A stretch of 64,000 nucleotides of DNA from Marivirga lumbricoides. Its GTDB lineage: Bacteria > Bacteroidota > Bacteroidia > Cytophagales > Cyclobacteriaceae. The DNA lies in assembly GCF_014636295.1 (NCBI RefSeq), contig NZ_BMEC01000013.1:170308-234307 (forward strand). The letters are read 5' to 3'. Both the position numbers and the translations under genes were made by a program. Shown piece by piece: positions 17,112 through 25,257 of this stretch (its first letter is position 1; each line of letters starts with the position of its first letter). The notes beneath the pieces were generated by a model that was not told the origin of the DNA, did not search any database, and saw only the letters and a program-made list of their open reading frames with translations.

Positions 17112-17812
17112 AAAGTAGCACCCAAAAACACAGCTGTAACTGAAAGGAAATAGATAACATCCCGCAGGTCAATCACTCCTTTTCCTAAAGCATCATAATG
17201 GGCCAGCATGCCTAATTTTTGTATTTGCACACCCCAATCATTCATAAATTGCAAATCAGCAACGGAAGAAAAGCCCATGAAAAATATAAAGCTCACGAAT
17301 ACTGCAATGATAAACGAAACGATCTGGTTTTCAGAAAGTGATGAAGCAAATATGCCAATGGCTGTATAAGCTGAAGCCAGAAATATGAGCCCAACATAAG
17401 CACCCATTATTCCTGCTGTGTCCACATTTCCTGCCGGGTTGCTGATATAGGAAAGGGAAAAATAATACACCAGAGTTGGGATTAGGGTTACTATTACGAG
17501 GACAATTCCTGCAAAATATTTTCCTAACAAAAGCCTCATTTCATCAATAGGCTTAGTGAGCAGCAGTTCCAGCGTTCCGGTTTTGGATTCTTCTGCGAAA
17601 GCACGCATGGTAATGGCGGGAATGAGAAACATAAAAACGTAAGGCGCCAAATTGAAGAAAATGCCCAGATCGGCATAACCATATTCAAAAATGGAAGTAT
17701 CAGGAAAAACCCAAACCAGCAAGCCCATGGTGACTAAAAAGACAGCCATTACCAAATAGGCAATAAGGGAATTGAGAAATGAATTGACTTCTTTTTTAAA
17801 AATACTCCACAT
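17078..17812 (-). CDS. gldF: Gliding motility ABC transporter permease GldF
   Basis: 244-residue ABC-2 type permease with six predicted membrane helices. The family segment AFAEESKTGTLELLLTKPI (about 77-95) between helices 2 and 3 is diagnostic of ABC-2/NosY-like permeases. The gene lies 3 bases after gldA and overlaps gldG. It pairs with the GldA ATPase to form the transporter; the cargo is unknown. Confidence 0.87.
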   Translation of the reverse strand: MWSIFKKEVNSFLNSLIAYLVMAVFLVTMGLLVWVFPDTSIFEYGYADLGIFFNLAPYVFMFLIPAITMRAFAEESKTGTLELLLTKPIDEMRLLLGKYFAGIVLVIVTLIPTLVYYFSLSYISNPAGNVDTAGIMGAYVGLIFLASAYTAIGIFASSLSENQIVSFIIAVFVSFIFFMGFSSVADLQFMNDWGVQIQKLGMLAHYDALGKGVIDLRDVIYFLSVTAVFLGATFWILKMKKWNS

Positions 17813-17815
17813 ACC

Positions 17816-18721
17816 TTAATTCCTGGTTAGCTTTTGAAACACTTCTTCCATATTTCCTTTTTCCAGTGCTATACCAATAAGCTCCACCCCATTCTGGCTG
17901 GCCCATTGAAAAATCTCTTTTCTGATATCTGTTTTTGCTTCCAATAAATATTGCGTAGGGGTTACCTCTTTCAAGTCGTTTATTTCACTGTGCTGTTTCC
18001 AGTAAGCGAAATCTGCAGGAGCTGCCAGTTCTATCCTGATCGTGAATTTCTCCTGCTCTCCTGTTAGTTCATTTACCGGCTGATCGGCAACCACAGTCCC
18101 TTCTTTAATAATGATGGCGCGGTGGCAAAGTGCCTGCACTTCCTGCATAATATGGGTGCTCAATAATACGGTTTTATCTTTACTGATAGATTGAATCAGG
18201 TGCCTGATCTCCACAATTTGGTTAGGATCTAACCCGGTGGTGGGCTCATCTAAAATGAGTACGGTTGGGTCGTGCACTAAAGCCTGCGCCAGCCCTACCC
18301 TTTGTCGGTAGCCTTTTGAAAGGGCTCCAATCAGTTTATTTTGCTCTTTTTGGAGTCCGCACAACTGCACTAGTTCTTTTACTCTTTCACTTAATTTCTT
18401 GCCGGAAAGGCCATAAATGCCTCCACAAAAGCGAAGGAACTCATGCACGTACATATCCAGGTAAAGCGGATTATGCTCTGGCAGGTAACCAATACATTTT
18501 TTTACTTCGTGCAGATTCTGCGTTACATCCCATCCATCTACTTCCACAGTGCCATTTGTAGCAGGCAATGTGCCGGTAATAATTTTCATGGTAGTGGATT
18601 TACCTGCGCCATTAGGCCCCAAGAAACCTACAATATTGCCTCTTCCAATATCAAAGGAGATATTGTTGACTGCAAGCTGTTGACCATAACTTTTAACTAA
18701 AGATTGAACACGGATGGACAT
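17816..18721 (-). CDS. gldA: Gliding motility ABC transporter ATPase GldA
   Basis: 301 residues with Walker A GPNGAGKST (34-42), signature LSKGYRQR (about 134-141), Walker B VLILDEPTTGLDPNQ (about 155-169) and the switch His in LSTHIM. YLPEHNPLYLDMYV is typical of GldA. It is the first gene of gldA-gldF-gldG-DUF4340. In Flavobacterium johnsoniae gldA is separate from gldFG (family knowledge), so the joined order here is worth noting. Confidence 0.9.
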   Translation of the reverse strand: MSIRVQSLVKSYGQQLAVNNISFDIGRGNIVGFLGPNGAGKSTTMKIITGTLPATNGTVEVDGWDVTQNLHEVKKCIGYLPEHNPLYLDMYVHEFLRFCGGIYGLSGKKLSERVKELVQLCGLQKEQNKLIGALSKGYRQRVGLAQALVHDPTVLILDEPTTGLDPNQIVEIRHLIQSISKDKTVLLSTHIMQEVQALCHRAIIIKEGTVVADQPVNELTGEQEKFTIRIELAAPADFAYWKQHSEINDLKEVTPTQYLLEAKTDIRKEIFQWASQNGVELIGIALEKGNMEEVFQKLTRN

Positions 18722-18818
18722 GTATTGCTCTGCTCAGTGATTTTTTAATGAACGCAAAAATAGTAAAAGTATTGGACTTAGAATTTAGGATGTACTTTTT
18801 TCGGGAATTGTTTTTGGG

Positions 18819-18830
18819 TGGGGGGGGGGG
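18819..18830. repeat. Homopolymer: eleven G
   Basis: A run TGGGGGGGGGGG (G at 18820-18830) in a short intergenic gap upstream of gldA. Long G tracts are prone to slippage in vivo and in sequencing, so length here is uncertain. It is about 100 bases upstream of the gldA start, where changes in length might alter promoter spacing. Confidence 0.85.
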
Positions 18831-18882
18831 AATAATGTACGGCAGAAGGTGAGGATTGGTAATCTGATGGATTTTAAGAATT

Positions 18883-19344
18883 TTAGGTAGTTTTTATTTT
18901 ACTTTTCAGTTTATGGACTGCTGGGTGAGTTGAATAAAACAGGAAAAACTCTGTATATCCAATAAAAATTATTCGCTTTCCAAATTCGGATTTTTCTTTA
19001 AAAACTATAAAAATGAATCTTGGATACATTATTAATTGTGATACGCTTTTAATATTTGAAACCGGTATTTTAGCTATTTTGAAAAAGTTGTCTACATAAA
19101 GATAGTTATCGTCCATATAAACATTTTTAGCCCGTACAAAGAAGAGGTAGAGAACTGCTATGAGAATAAACATAGCGACAAATGCAGATATTAAAACTAA
19201 CTCTTTTTCAGCTAATCCTTTAATTATAAGGGTCAAGAATCCACCAATAAAAATTACAGGAAATATGAATTTCCAAAAGAAAGTTAACGAGGTAGAAAGT
19301 CGTATCTTTTGCATGTTATTATACCTGGCGATCCTATAAAACAT
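18883..19344 (-). CDS. Small membrane protein, unknown
   Basis: 153 residues with two membrane helices (about 27-43 and 52-70), followed by a soluble beta-rich segment of about 80 residues reminiscent of bacterial PH-like domains behind a hairpin of helices. A start at the second Met (residue 11, 19314) is also possible. It is the last gene in the first cassette-type block, but a matching core site at its 3' end was not found. No function assigned. Confidence 0.6.
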   Translation of the reverse strand: MFYRIARYNNMQKIRLSTSLTFFWKFIFPVIFIGGFLTLIIKGLAEKELVLISAFVAMFILIAVLYLFFVRAKNVYMDDNYLYVDNFFKIAKIPVSNIKSVSQLIMYPRFIFIVFKEKSEFGKRIIFIGYTEFFLFYSTHPAVHKLKSKIKTT

Positions 19345-19477
19345 GTTTTCTATACTTGTCTATGAAATACTGAAAGTAGCAATTTATGTGATCTTGGCAA
19401 ACTGAATTACAGGCTATTTAGCAGTCAATTTGCTACAAAGTATAAGCAAATGTGTTTTATATATTGATTAAGTGAAT

Positions 19478-20206
19478 TTATCGTAATTCGAAACTACCAG
19501 TTTTCTCGCCTAAATTGTTATACATTGAAACAGGTTCGACTGGCATACCATTATTATACCTTGTCTCCCATTTTATAATACCATTAGGCCAAAAAACTTT
19601 GAATGAGCCATCTTTATGTCCTTCTGTCCAATTTATCACATAATATAAAATGTCGTTTTTAAATATTGAGTCAGAGCCATACCTTTTCCCCGATTTAAAG
19701 TAGCTTTTGCGTGCTAATTCTGTCAATTGATTATCGTAATATTCGAGCCAAACACCCTCTCGCTTTCCTTTAATAATATCTCCCTTCATTCTTTCGTTTT
19801 CCAAAGGATTAATTATTTGAAGTTTAACAGTATCTGCACTAACTTTTTTAGTGTCATTTGAATAGATAGCCAGTTGACCGATATAATTATAACTAATAAT
19901 TGAATCAGTAAAGTTTTCCGTGACAGAGTCAGGCACCATTAGGTCTGCCATATGCATAAAGTAGATGCTATCATTGTCAAAAGTCAAACCTTTGAGGATT
20001 TCTTCATCATCTATAGTTATTTTAAAGTTTATTGAATCAATTTTACCTGACTCAAGAGATTCACCAAGTCCTTTTGCCTTGTAGACACAATAAACATCTT
20101 GATAGTTATATAGCACTACTTTCTGTGGATTTGCAGTCAGAACTATATCTTTTTCATCGGTTATACAACTAAATGCTAGTAATATTATAATTAGAATTTT
20201 CTTCAT
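19478..20206 (-). CDS. YwqK/MORN-repeat lipoprotein, third gene unit of cassette array A
   Basis: About 242 residues from the internal Met (longer frame starts at 20218). Signal peptide with lipobox AFSC. The C-terminal half has MORN/YwqK-type repeats (KGKREGVWLEYY, SGKRYGSDSIF, GHKDGSFKVFW, NGIIKWETRYNNG) found in proteins labelled YwqK antitoxins and in membrane-contact repeats. It lies directly after an attC-like site (20216-20300), whose core GTTAAAGTG forms the 5' edge of this unit. At its 3' end a weaker match (7 of 9) is seen at 19466-19474. Function unknown. Confidence 0.65.
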   Translation of the reverse strand: MKKILIIILLAFSCITDEKDIVLTANPQKVVLYNYQDVYCVYKAKGLGESLESGKIDSINFKITIDDEEILKGLTFDNDSIYFMHMADLMVPDSVTENFTDSIISYNYIGQLAIYSNDTKKVSADTVKLQIINPLENERMKGDIIKGKREGVWLEYYDNQLTELARKSYFKSGKRYGSDSIFKNDILYYVINWTEGHKDGSFKVFWPNGIIKWETRYNNGMPVEPVSMYNNLGEKTGSFELR

Positions 20207-20215
20207 GCTATTATT

Positions 20216-20300
20216 CACTTTAACGCTAAATGTATGAATCGTAGCTTAGGTATGCGCATTTGCCTTGTGCGGCTATGATTTCATACATAATGTTAGCACC
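20216..20300 (-). other. attC-like recombination site (85 bp)
   Basis: Read on the minus strand it begins with GGTGCTAAC (20300-20292) and ends with GTTAAAGTG (20224-20216). In between are imperfect inverted arms (ATTATGTATGAAATCATAGC against GCTACGATTCATACATTTAGC). Its first core is the exact reverse complement of the 5' edge (GTTAGCACC, 21788-21780) of the cassette it terminates. This is the integron attC rule. It lies one base after the stop of the upstream gene. Confidence 0.75.
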
Positions 20301-20301
20301 T

Positions 20302-20988
20302 TTATATTTCATCTAATTCCTTTCTTATTTGCTCAATGATTTCTTCCTTCGTTTTTAGTAGCTGAGCCGACACTTCTTTAATCTCCGATTCTACTATTTG
20401 GACCCCAGAAAAATCATTGGTCATGATTGCTGGACTTAACTCTTTAATCAGTTTTGATGTAAGTTCGAAGGAATCATCATAAAGCCTATCCATATGATTA
20501 AGTAAATCAAGTGATTTTGGATTGGCAATCATTTTAACACCATTAGTTTCACTTCGTAGTCTAATTAAGTTTTCATTTGCTTTGTACATTAATTTATTAA
20601 TCCCTTCAGAAAATTTGGTTATTGCTTGCGTCTCTTTTTCTTTATCACCATTTGCTTCTAAAAATTCTTCATTGTAAGTGTTAATAATGGGCAAAAATTC
20701 AGTCTTTATATCTTCATTGGATTGAATTGCAAAATTATCTATTAGATTAAAGTATTTGGTAAATTGTTCTCTCTTACTTTCGTACTTATACTTTCGCTTT
20801 TCAATATCTAGTTGATGCTCTTTCCTAACTAATTGCTTCTCCTCTTCTAATCTTTTTATATCAGCCAAAAGCGCTTTATTTTTGATTCTTTGTTTCAAAT
20901 AAGAAGTGAAGAAACCAAATCCAAAAGCCATAACTCCAAGTATCAAATTAGGCCAATACTGTGTAATCAAGTCATTTATCTCATCCAT
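20302..20988 (-). CDS. Membrane-anchored coiled-coil protein, cassette cargo
   Basis: 228 residues: short N-terminal segment, one membrane helix (about 14-32), then a long, highly charged helical region (about 35-90 strongly coiled-coil) and further helices to the end. The topology places most of the protein in the cytoplasm. It starts 2 bases after the stop of the zinc-motif gene, so the two are translated as a pair and were probably acquired as one cassette (20216-21788). No known domain recognised; a role as membrane effector or scaffold to its partner is a guess. Confidence 0.65.
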   Translation of the reverse strand: MDEINDLITQYWPNLILGVMAFGFGFFTSYLKQRIKNKALLADIKRLEEEKQLVRKEHQLDIEKRKYKYESKREQFTKYFNLIDNFAIQSNEDIKTEFLPIINTYNEEFLEANGDKEKETQAITKFSEGINKLMYKANENLIRLRSETNGVKMIANPKSLDLLNHMDRLYDDSFELTSKLIKELSPAIMTNDFSGVQIVESEIKEVSAQLLKTKEEIIEQIRKELDEI

Positions 20989-20990
20989 TT

Positions 20991-21761
20991 TTATCTTTTT
21001 GATTTGAAAAAGTCAAAGGCTGCCTTAATCCTTTCAAACAGTCCTTTGTCCGCAAACAGAACTCTACCAATAATTATCATTGTTCCATCCTTTTTCAGAA
21101 AGAATTCTTTCTTATCATCTGTAATCTCCCTACCATTCAAATAAAAGCTATACATGAAACCATCTATTAACATATTTAAAATAGGGCTATTCTCATTTTT
21201 GGTCAGAAAAGGATCAAGAATAAAACCACCCGCAATTTGACCTTTCTTATATTTTATAATTTGAAGAAGGCAACCGAAATCATCAGAATCAAGAGGATTT
21301 TCATTGTATACAGCAATTCTAAGTTGTTCAATAATTTCTTCTTTAATTTCGGGAGTGTTAAATGACTTTGATATTATAATGCGCCAAAGAAGAGAAAGCA
21401 AAAAAATCTTATACTCAGAATATGAGAATCCCGCATATTCGTAAGTGAAAAATTGTTGGTCAGGGGTTTCGTTTGCTTTCTTTATATATGCTTTGTTGTT
21501 TGAATTCTTGGCGTAAATAGTTTCTGCAGCATAATTCTCGTATTTACTTAATTTGACTTCACAATCTCCGCACAACAAATATTCTCTAATTCCTTTTTGC
21601 TCAATTCTTTTTTTGGAGTTTTCTGTATTAGTGAGGTCAACACTTAGCGAATAAAATCGCCTTGGTGCATCATCATACAAATTCTGGTACATAAATTCCG
21701 GTAGAATATGTGACTTTCTCAACTCTTTTTCCTTTTCACATAGCTTACATTTACCAGTCAT
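20991..21761 (-). CDS. Zinc-ribbon/HNH-like protein, cassette cargo
   Basis: 256 residues with two CxxC pairs (Cys5/Cys8 and Cys64/Cys67) likely binding zinc, and a SHILPEF motif at 17-23 whose His could belong to an HNH/treble-clef type centre. The rest is alpha/beta without recognisable repeats or membrane segments. Proteins with this CKLC-x8-SHI-PEF start are scattered in bacterial genomes as hypotheticals (recollection). It forms a two-gene cassette with the downstream coiled-coil membrane protein. A nuclease-plus-membrane-partner pair would fit defence, but nothing proves it. Confidence 0.6.
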   Translation of the reverse strand: MTGKCKLCEKEKELRKSHILPEFMYQNLYDDAPRRFYSLSVDLTNTENSKKRIEQKGIREYLLCGDCEVKLSKYENYAAETIYAKNSNNKAYIKKANETPDQQFFTYEYAGFSYSEYKIFLLSLLWRIIISKSFNTPEIKEEIIEQLRIAVYNENPLDSDDFGCLLQIIKYKKGQIAGGFILDPFLTKNENSPILNMLIDGFMYSFYLNGREITDDKKEFFLKKDGTMIIIGRVLFADKGLFERIKAAFDFFKSKR

Positions 21762-21779
21762 AGTGTCTTATTAAGAATT

Positions 21780-22019
21780 GGTGCTAACGACCAGCTATCG
21801 GGTGTATGTCCGCAGCTAGTGAATAGCACTAAAGTAGTGAAATCTGCCGAAGCTCACAACGGTTCCAAATGGCACTGCGTTCTGAAAGTCTTAAAATCCT
21901 GCGAGCAAAAGGTGGTAGAAAGCACCAACCTTTCTCAGCGGCAGATATCACGGTCGAGTTGCACTGAAACCAGCCAGAATGCACTAAGACATATGCCCGA
22001 TCAGCGCCTGTTATATGCA
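21780..22019 (-). other. Long attC-like recombination site (240 bp)
   Basis: On the minus strand it starts TGCATATAAC (22019-22010), 5 bases after the stop of the lipoprotein gene, and ends GTTAGCACC (21788-21780). The two outer arms of about 35 bases pair imperfectly (ATCGGGCATATGTC against GACATACACCCGAT). Its first core is the exact reverse complement of the GTTATATGCA at this cassette's own 5' edge (22586-22577). Small open frames inside it are not genes. It is longer than most described attC sites. Confidence 0.7.
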
Positions 22020-22024
22020 TCCAT

Positions 22025-22567
22025 TTATCGCTCAGCTCGTTGTTCTTCAGGTATGTTCACAACCCCACATCCGTCAACAAGAGTTCTGTCGTTCTGGTTA
22101 GTTAGCTTAATGTTCAGGACAAAGGAAGTCCACTGTTTACCAGTTACAGTTGCAATATTCAAAGTTGAGTCATAGTTCGAGAGCAAAAAGCCTTCCTCTG
22201 GGTAATCTTGAGCATCGAGAATTGGATCAAACCCCAACCCATAATCTGGTTCACGTTCAAATGCTTCATTTATCATGTTAACCAGTTCAGTCTTGAAGTT
22301 GTCTGTTACCAGTTCCGAAGAGTTCACCCACTCTCGAATTTCAACCGCCTCTCTCATTTTGTTGGCATTCTCGACATATGAATTTATGAAGCCCACCGCT
22401 ATTTCAGGATTCAGTTCGGTCGGTGACTCAATTCGTTCAGGTTGTTCCGGTTCTGTTGAAGTTGTGTCAGTTAATTCAGAAGTTTCTACAGCGTTGGAGT
22501 TCGGTCGTGGAGAAGAATTACAGGCAAAGAGTGTCGAAATTATGACTGTTAGGATAATGTGTCTCAT
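22025..22567 (-). CDS. Hypothetical lipoprotein, first cassette of array A
   Basis: About 180 residues from the internal Met MRHIILTV (a longer frame begins at 22588 but crosses the recombination core). Signal peptide with lipobox LFAC, an acidic/Ser/Thr-rich linker, then a globular part of about 130 residues with no recognised domain. It is bounded by matching core sites at both ends (22577-22586 and 22010-22019), so it is the promoter-proximal cassette of the array. Confidence 0.65.
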   Translation of the reverse strand: MRHIILTVIISTLFACNSSPRPNSNAVETSELTDTTSTEPEQPERIESPTELNPEIAVGFINSYVENANKMREAVEIREWVNSSELVTDNFKTELVNMINEAFEREPDYGLGFDPILDAQDYPEEGFLLSNYDSTLNIATVTGKQWTSFVLNIKLTNQNDRTLVDGCGVVNIPEEQRAER

Positions 22568-22583
22568 GGCATAGGTTGCATAT

Positions 22584-22785
22584 AACAATTCGCTAAATAC
22601 ACCTAAAGGTGCATTTAGCTGCTTTATATTTTTTACTAACCGACAACAAACGCTTGTAAACGCTTACAAACATTTACAAATGCTTAATATCGGCTCTAGA
22701 TTAATAAGGATAATAATAAACTATTCCTTACTGAAATCCTACATTTTCACCGAAAAGGAATGAAAAATACCTAAAATGTAAGTAA
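22584..22785 (-). promoter_or_regulatory. Array head A: attI-like leader with four 10-bp iterons (gap 22568-22912)
   Basis: This stretch is nearly identical over its first ~100 bases to 36633-36734 and stays recognisable to the dyad at 22769-22783. Reading towards the genes, both end in ...GGTGTATTTAGCGAATT|GTT and diverge right after GTT, the expected integron cut point. It holds four contiguous 10-mers at 22641-22680 of the type TTTGTAAATG / TTTGTAAGCG / TTTACAAGCG / TTTGTTGTCG, and a small hairpin (TGCACCT/AGGTG). It could combine an integration site and a promoter or regulator site. The remaining bases up to 22912 show no gene. Confidence 0.65.
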
Positions 22786-22912
22786 TGTTTTAGACACATA
22801 ATCAAACTGATAATCATATATGTATATAAACAATGCAATAACTGCCTGATTCAATTTATTGGAGAAAAAACCACCAATTGGGAAGGGTGCATATGTTAAT
22901 GCTTCAAAATAA

Positions 22913-23410
22913 TTAATACATATCCGTACCCTCTTCTAATTGCAAACTATCTGAATAGTTAGAGAATATTTCTACTTTATAATATTGATTCTGTTCATTT
23001 CTTCTCTTTACCAACACAGACCAGTAATTTGCATGTACAACGAAAAATGGCGATAGATCGATCTCTTTTTGATTAGCGTTGTCTTTTAGTATATCTTCAT
23101 ACATAAATACTTTACTTCCATTATATTCAAATACTTTGTCAATCAATTCATTTTCAGAGGTCAATTGACCATGTTGTACTATTTGAATCTCAAAAGTACT
23201 GTCGTTAAAGAATTCTGTATACAGAATATGAAAATTCAATTCTTGATTCTTCTCTGGTTCTATGAGAGACAAGACTGCCTCTATATCATTTGCTGTCAAT
23301 TTATATTTAGTACTCAAAACTTCTCCTTTGTTTAAACTACATGAACTTTGGAAGCTTGAAAAGCAAATAATAAAAATTAATGAAACTAATAAGTTAATTA
23401 CTTTTTCCAT
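22913..23410 (-). CDS. Candidate immunity lipoprotein for the orphan RHS-JAMM tip
   Basis: 165 residues: signal peptide with a lipobox-like QSSC, then an alpha/beta mature part without recognised domain. Its start overlaps the end of the RHS tip gene by 13 bases. In polymorphic toxin loci the gene directly after the toxin tip usually encodes the immunity protein, and an exported lipoprotein fits a toxin met in the periplasm. The immunity role is inferred from position only. Confidence 0.6.
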   Translation of the reverse strand: MEKVINLLVSLIFIICFSSFQSSCSLNKGEVLSTKYKLTANDIEAVLSLIEPEKNQELNFHILYTEFFNDSTFEIQIVQHGQLTSENELIDKVFEYNGSKVFMYEDILKDNANQKEIDLSPFFVVHANYWSVLVKRRNEQNQYYKVEIFSNYSDSLQLEEGTDMY

Positions 23411-24228
23411 GATCTAGATCTTAATGTCCAAGGTATACCGCCATCTGCTTGCGGTCTATATTGCGATGTATTTGATGTAACCCCTTCATAATTCATTTGC
23501 TTTTTACCATAAATAAAATATGGAACAATCACATTATTATATTTTTTATTATTCAATCCAATTATTAAATCTTCACCAGAAGGCCTAGGAGTGCCAAGAT
23601 AAGTAGCTGATGCAGCTGCATTAGGGTGGCCTGGATGTGTATGAAATGCTGCTATTGGCCTACCAGTAAAGCTTCCATCATTTGAAGTAAACGAACTTTT
23701 AAGCTCCAATTTAAACGCAGCATGCATTGCAGTAACCTTTCCATTACTGTTAGTTTCTAATCTTTGTCCTTCATATGGTAGTACGTTTAACATCCTGCCC
23801 CCTTCAGAGTTTTCATAAATGGCTCCTCCTACTTCTTCAGATGTATGCATGGAAATTCCAAGTGCCAATTTCATCCCCCCCATTACATTAGATGTTTGCA
23901 TCCCATCAGTTTTAATATTCTGACCATCAGATAACAATCCTTTATCAACTTCATCAACTATAGTTTCACCTGTTTGATTATCAACCAATTGATCTGTAGC
24001 ATCAGCCGTCTCTTTAATTAAGTTTATATTTCCCGATTCTTTATCAAGAGCATATATATCCAACATTCCCGTAGGGTCCACCCCCGTAATCGGATTATTC
24101 TGCACAAAGTTATAAGGTGTGAACCAGTTACGTGCATCTGCCATAGGGTCTACCTGCCAAAAGCGACCTAGCGCAGGGTCATAAATTCTTGTATGTAAGT
24201 TGAACGCCCTCACTCCTAAACCTAGCAT
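23398..24228 (-). CDS. Orphan RHS core tip with JAMM-type metallopeptidase toxin domain
   Basis: 276 residues. The first 60 contain the RHS-associated core motif (YDPALGRFWQVDPMAD...NWFTPYNFVQNNPITGVDPTG) that precedes variable toxin domains. The C-terminal domain has HTHP (about 201-204) and, 17 residues later, SGED, the H-x-H-P...S-x-x-D pattern of JAB/JAMM zinc peptidases. There is no RHS repeat body or signal peptide: the frame is open only about 14 codons upstream of the first Met. It therefore looks like a displaced toxin tip that could be recruited by recombination. About 85% DNA identity by eye to the same core in the 660-residue gene (26290-26440). Confidence 0.75.
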   Translation of the reverse strand: MLGLGVRAFNLHTRIYDPALGRFWQVDPMADARNWFTPYNFVQNNPITGVDPTGMLDIYALDKESGNINLIKETADATDQLVDNQTGETIVDEVDKGLLSDGQNIKTDGMQTSNVMGGMKLALGISMHTSEEVGGAIYENSEGGRMLNVLPYEGQRLETNSNGKVTAMHAAFKLELKSSFTSNDGSFTGRPIAAFHTHPGHPNAAASATYLGTPRPSGEDLIIGLNNKKYNNVIVPYFIYGKKQMNYEGVTSNTSQYRPQADGGIPWTLRSRSWKK

Positions 24229-24307
24229 TTCTTTTTTGCTAGTTAAACCTTTGTCTTTTCGTATAATTCATCTAGTAGCTCACAGAAAGAATAAGGTAGA
24301 TAGCAAA

Positions 24308-24688
24308 TCAATCCTGCTTTATAAAAGAATAATCTCTAGGTGGGTGCGAGACTTCTTCCCATACACCCTTTTTCAGCGTATAGGTTCTGACAAAAAATAT
24401 CTTGTCATTTTCTACTACCATTTTAGAATGCTTTGGCATATTAGAACTTGCATCAGAGTACAATCTTATTAAATTGATGGTATCACTCTTAACAAAATAA
24501 ATCCCTGAATAAGTTAACATCGATTCCGAACTATAAAACTCATATTTTTCATCATCAATAAAATATATATAATCAGTCATGTGATTATCATCTTTAAATT
24601 CCCATCTAGTTTTAGATAAGTCATTTAATTGGGCTGAGCAATTCTGAAGAAAAATAAATGTGAAAGTGCCGATAAGTAGATATTTCAT
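24308..24688 (-). CDS. Small lipoprotein, possible immunity protein
   Basis: About 126 residues from MKYLLIG (longer frame starts at 24727). Signal peptide with lipobox LQNC, followed by a lipocalin-like or DUF-type small beta domain (texture only): RWEFKD...YIYFIDDEKYEFYS. It lies between two RHS tip genes with other small exported proteins, a common immunity gene arrangement. No family recognised. Confidence 0.55.
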   Translation of the reverse strand: MKYLLIGTFTFIFLQNCSAQLNDLSKTRWEFKDDNHMTDYIYFIDDEKYEFYSSESMLTYSGIYFVKSDTINLIRLYSDASSNMPKHSKMVVENDKIFFVRTYTLKKGVWEEVSHPPRDYSFIKQD

Positions 24689-24716
24689 AGTATTCAATTT
24701 TTGAAACTTCAGTATG

Positions 24717-25257
24717 TCATTCAACATTAATAGGCATTAATTCAGAATTTCTAATTCTATATTCACATCTGATGGGCAAAAACTTCCATTCGATAACATC
24801 TTCATTATCTCTTTGCGACAAATCTAATACATTAAGCCCATCCTTTTTTAATTCATAATCTAAAATATTTGCAAGCTTACCATTGGAGGTATCATAAACC
24901 ACTACAGGATGACTCATGTAATTGAAATAACCTTGTAATTCATTATTATTCACGGAATCACTATCATTAATAAATTTTACTAAACCAATGAGAGAAGATT
25001 GAAACTAAAGTATCCGATTTTTCAATGGAAAATATAATAAACAATTTAGTAGGCTCTTTCCAAGGATTCTTAATAGTCCCATATTTTTTTGTATATTTTT
25101 GTAACTCACCTACAACAGCTTCTCCTAATGCATTAATAGTATCTCTTTTATTGTTTTGGTATGATTGATTTTCCGTTTTTACCGGCTGATTATTTGAGCT
25201 ATTACTACAAGCTGCAAAAAATAATGATAGAAGAATTACTACTACTTTTTTCATCAT
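24717..25257 (-). pseudogene. Lipoprotein gene split by a frameshift
   Basis: Upstream part (24967-25257): 96 codons, lipobox FAAC. Downstream part (24717-24953): 78 codons beginning GTGAAT without a convincing start. The downstream frame stays open back through about 24990-25005, where it would read SLIGLVKFINDSDSV and join naturally to the upstream frame (..KSDTLVSIF). A shift of one base there would give one protein of about 178 residues. It is either a recent pseudogene or a sequencing error. Position suggests a former immunity-type lipoprotein. Confidence 0.5.

Noticed and set aside
21819-22175. 118-codon plus-strand open frame
   Set aside because: It spans the long attC-like site and the end of the lipoprotein gene on the other strand; no domain and no conserved texture.
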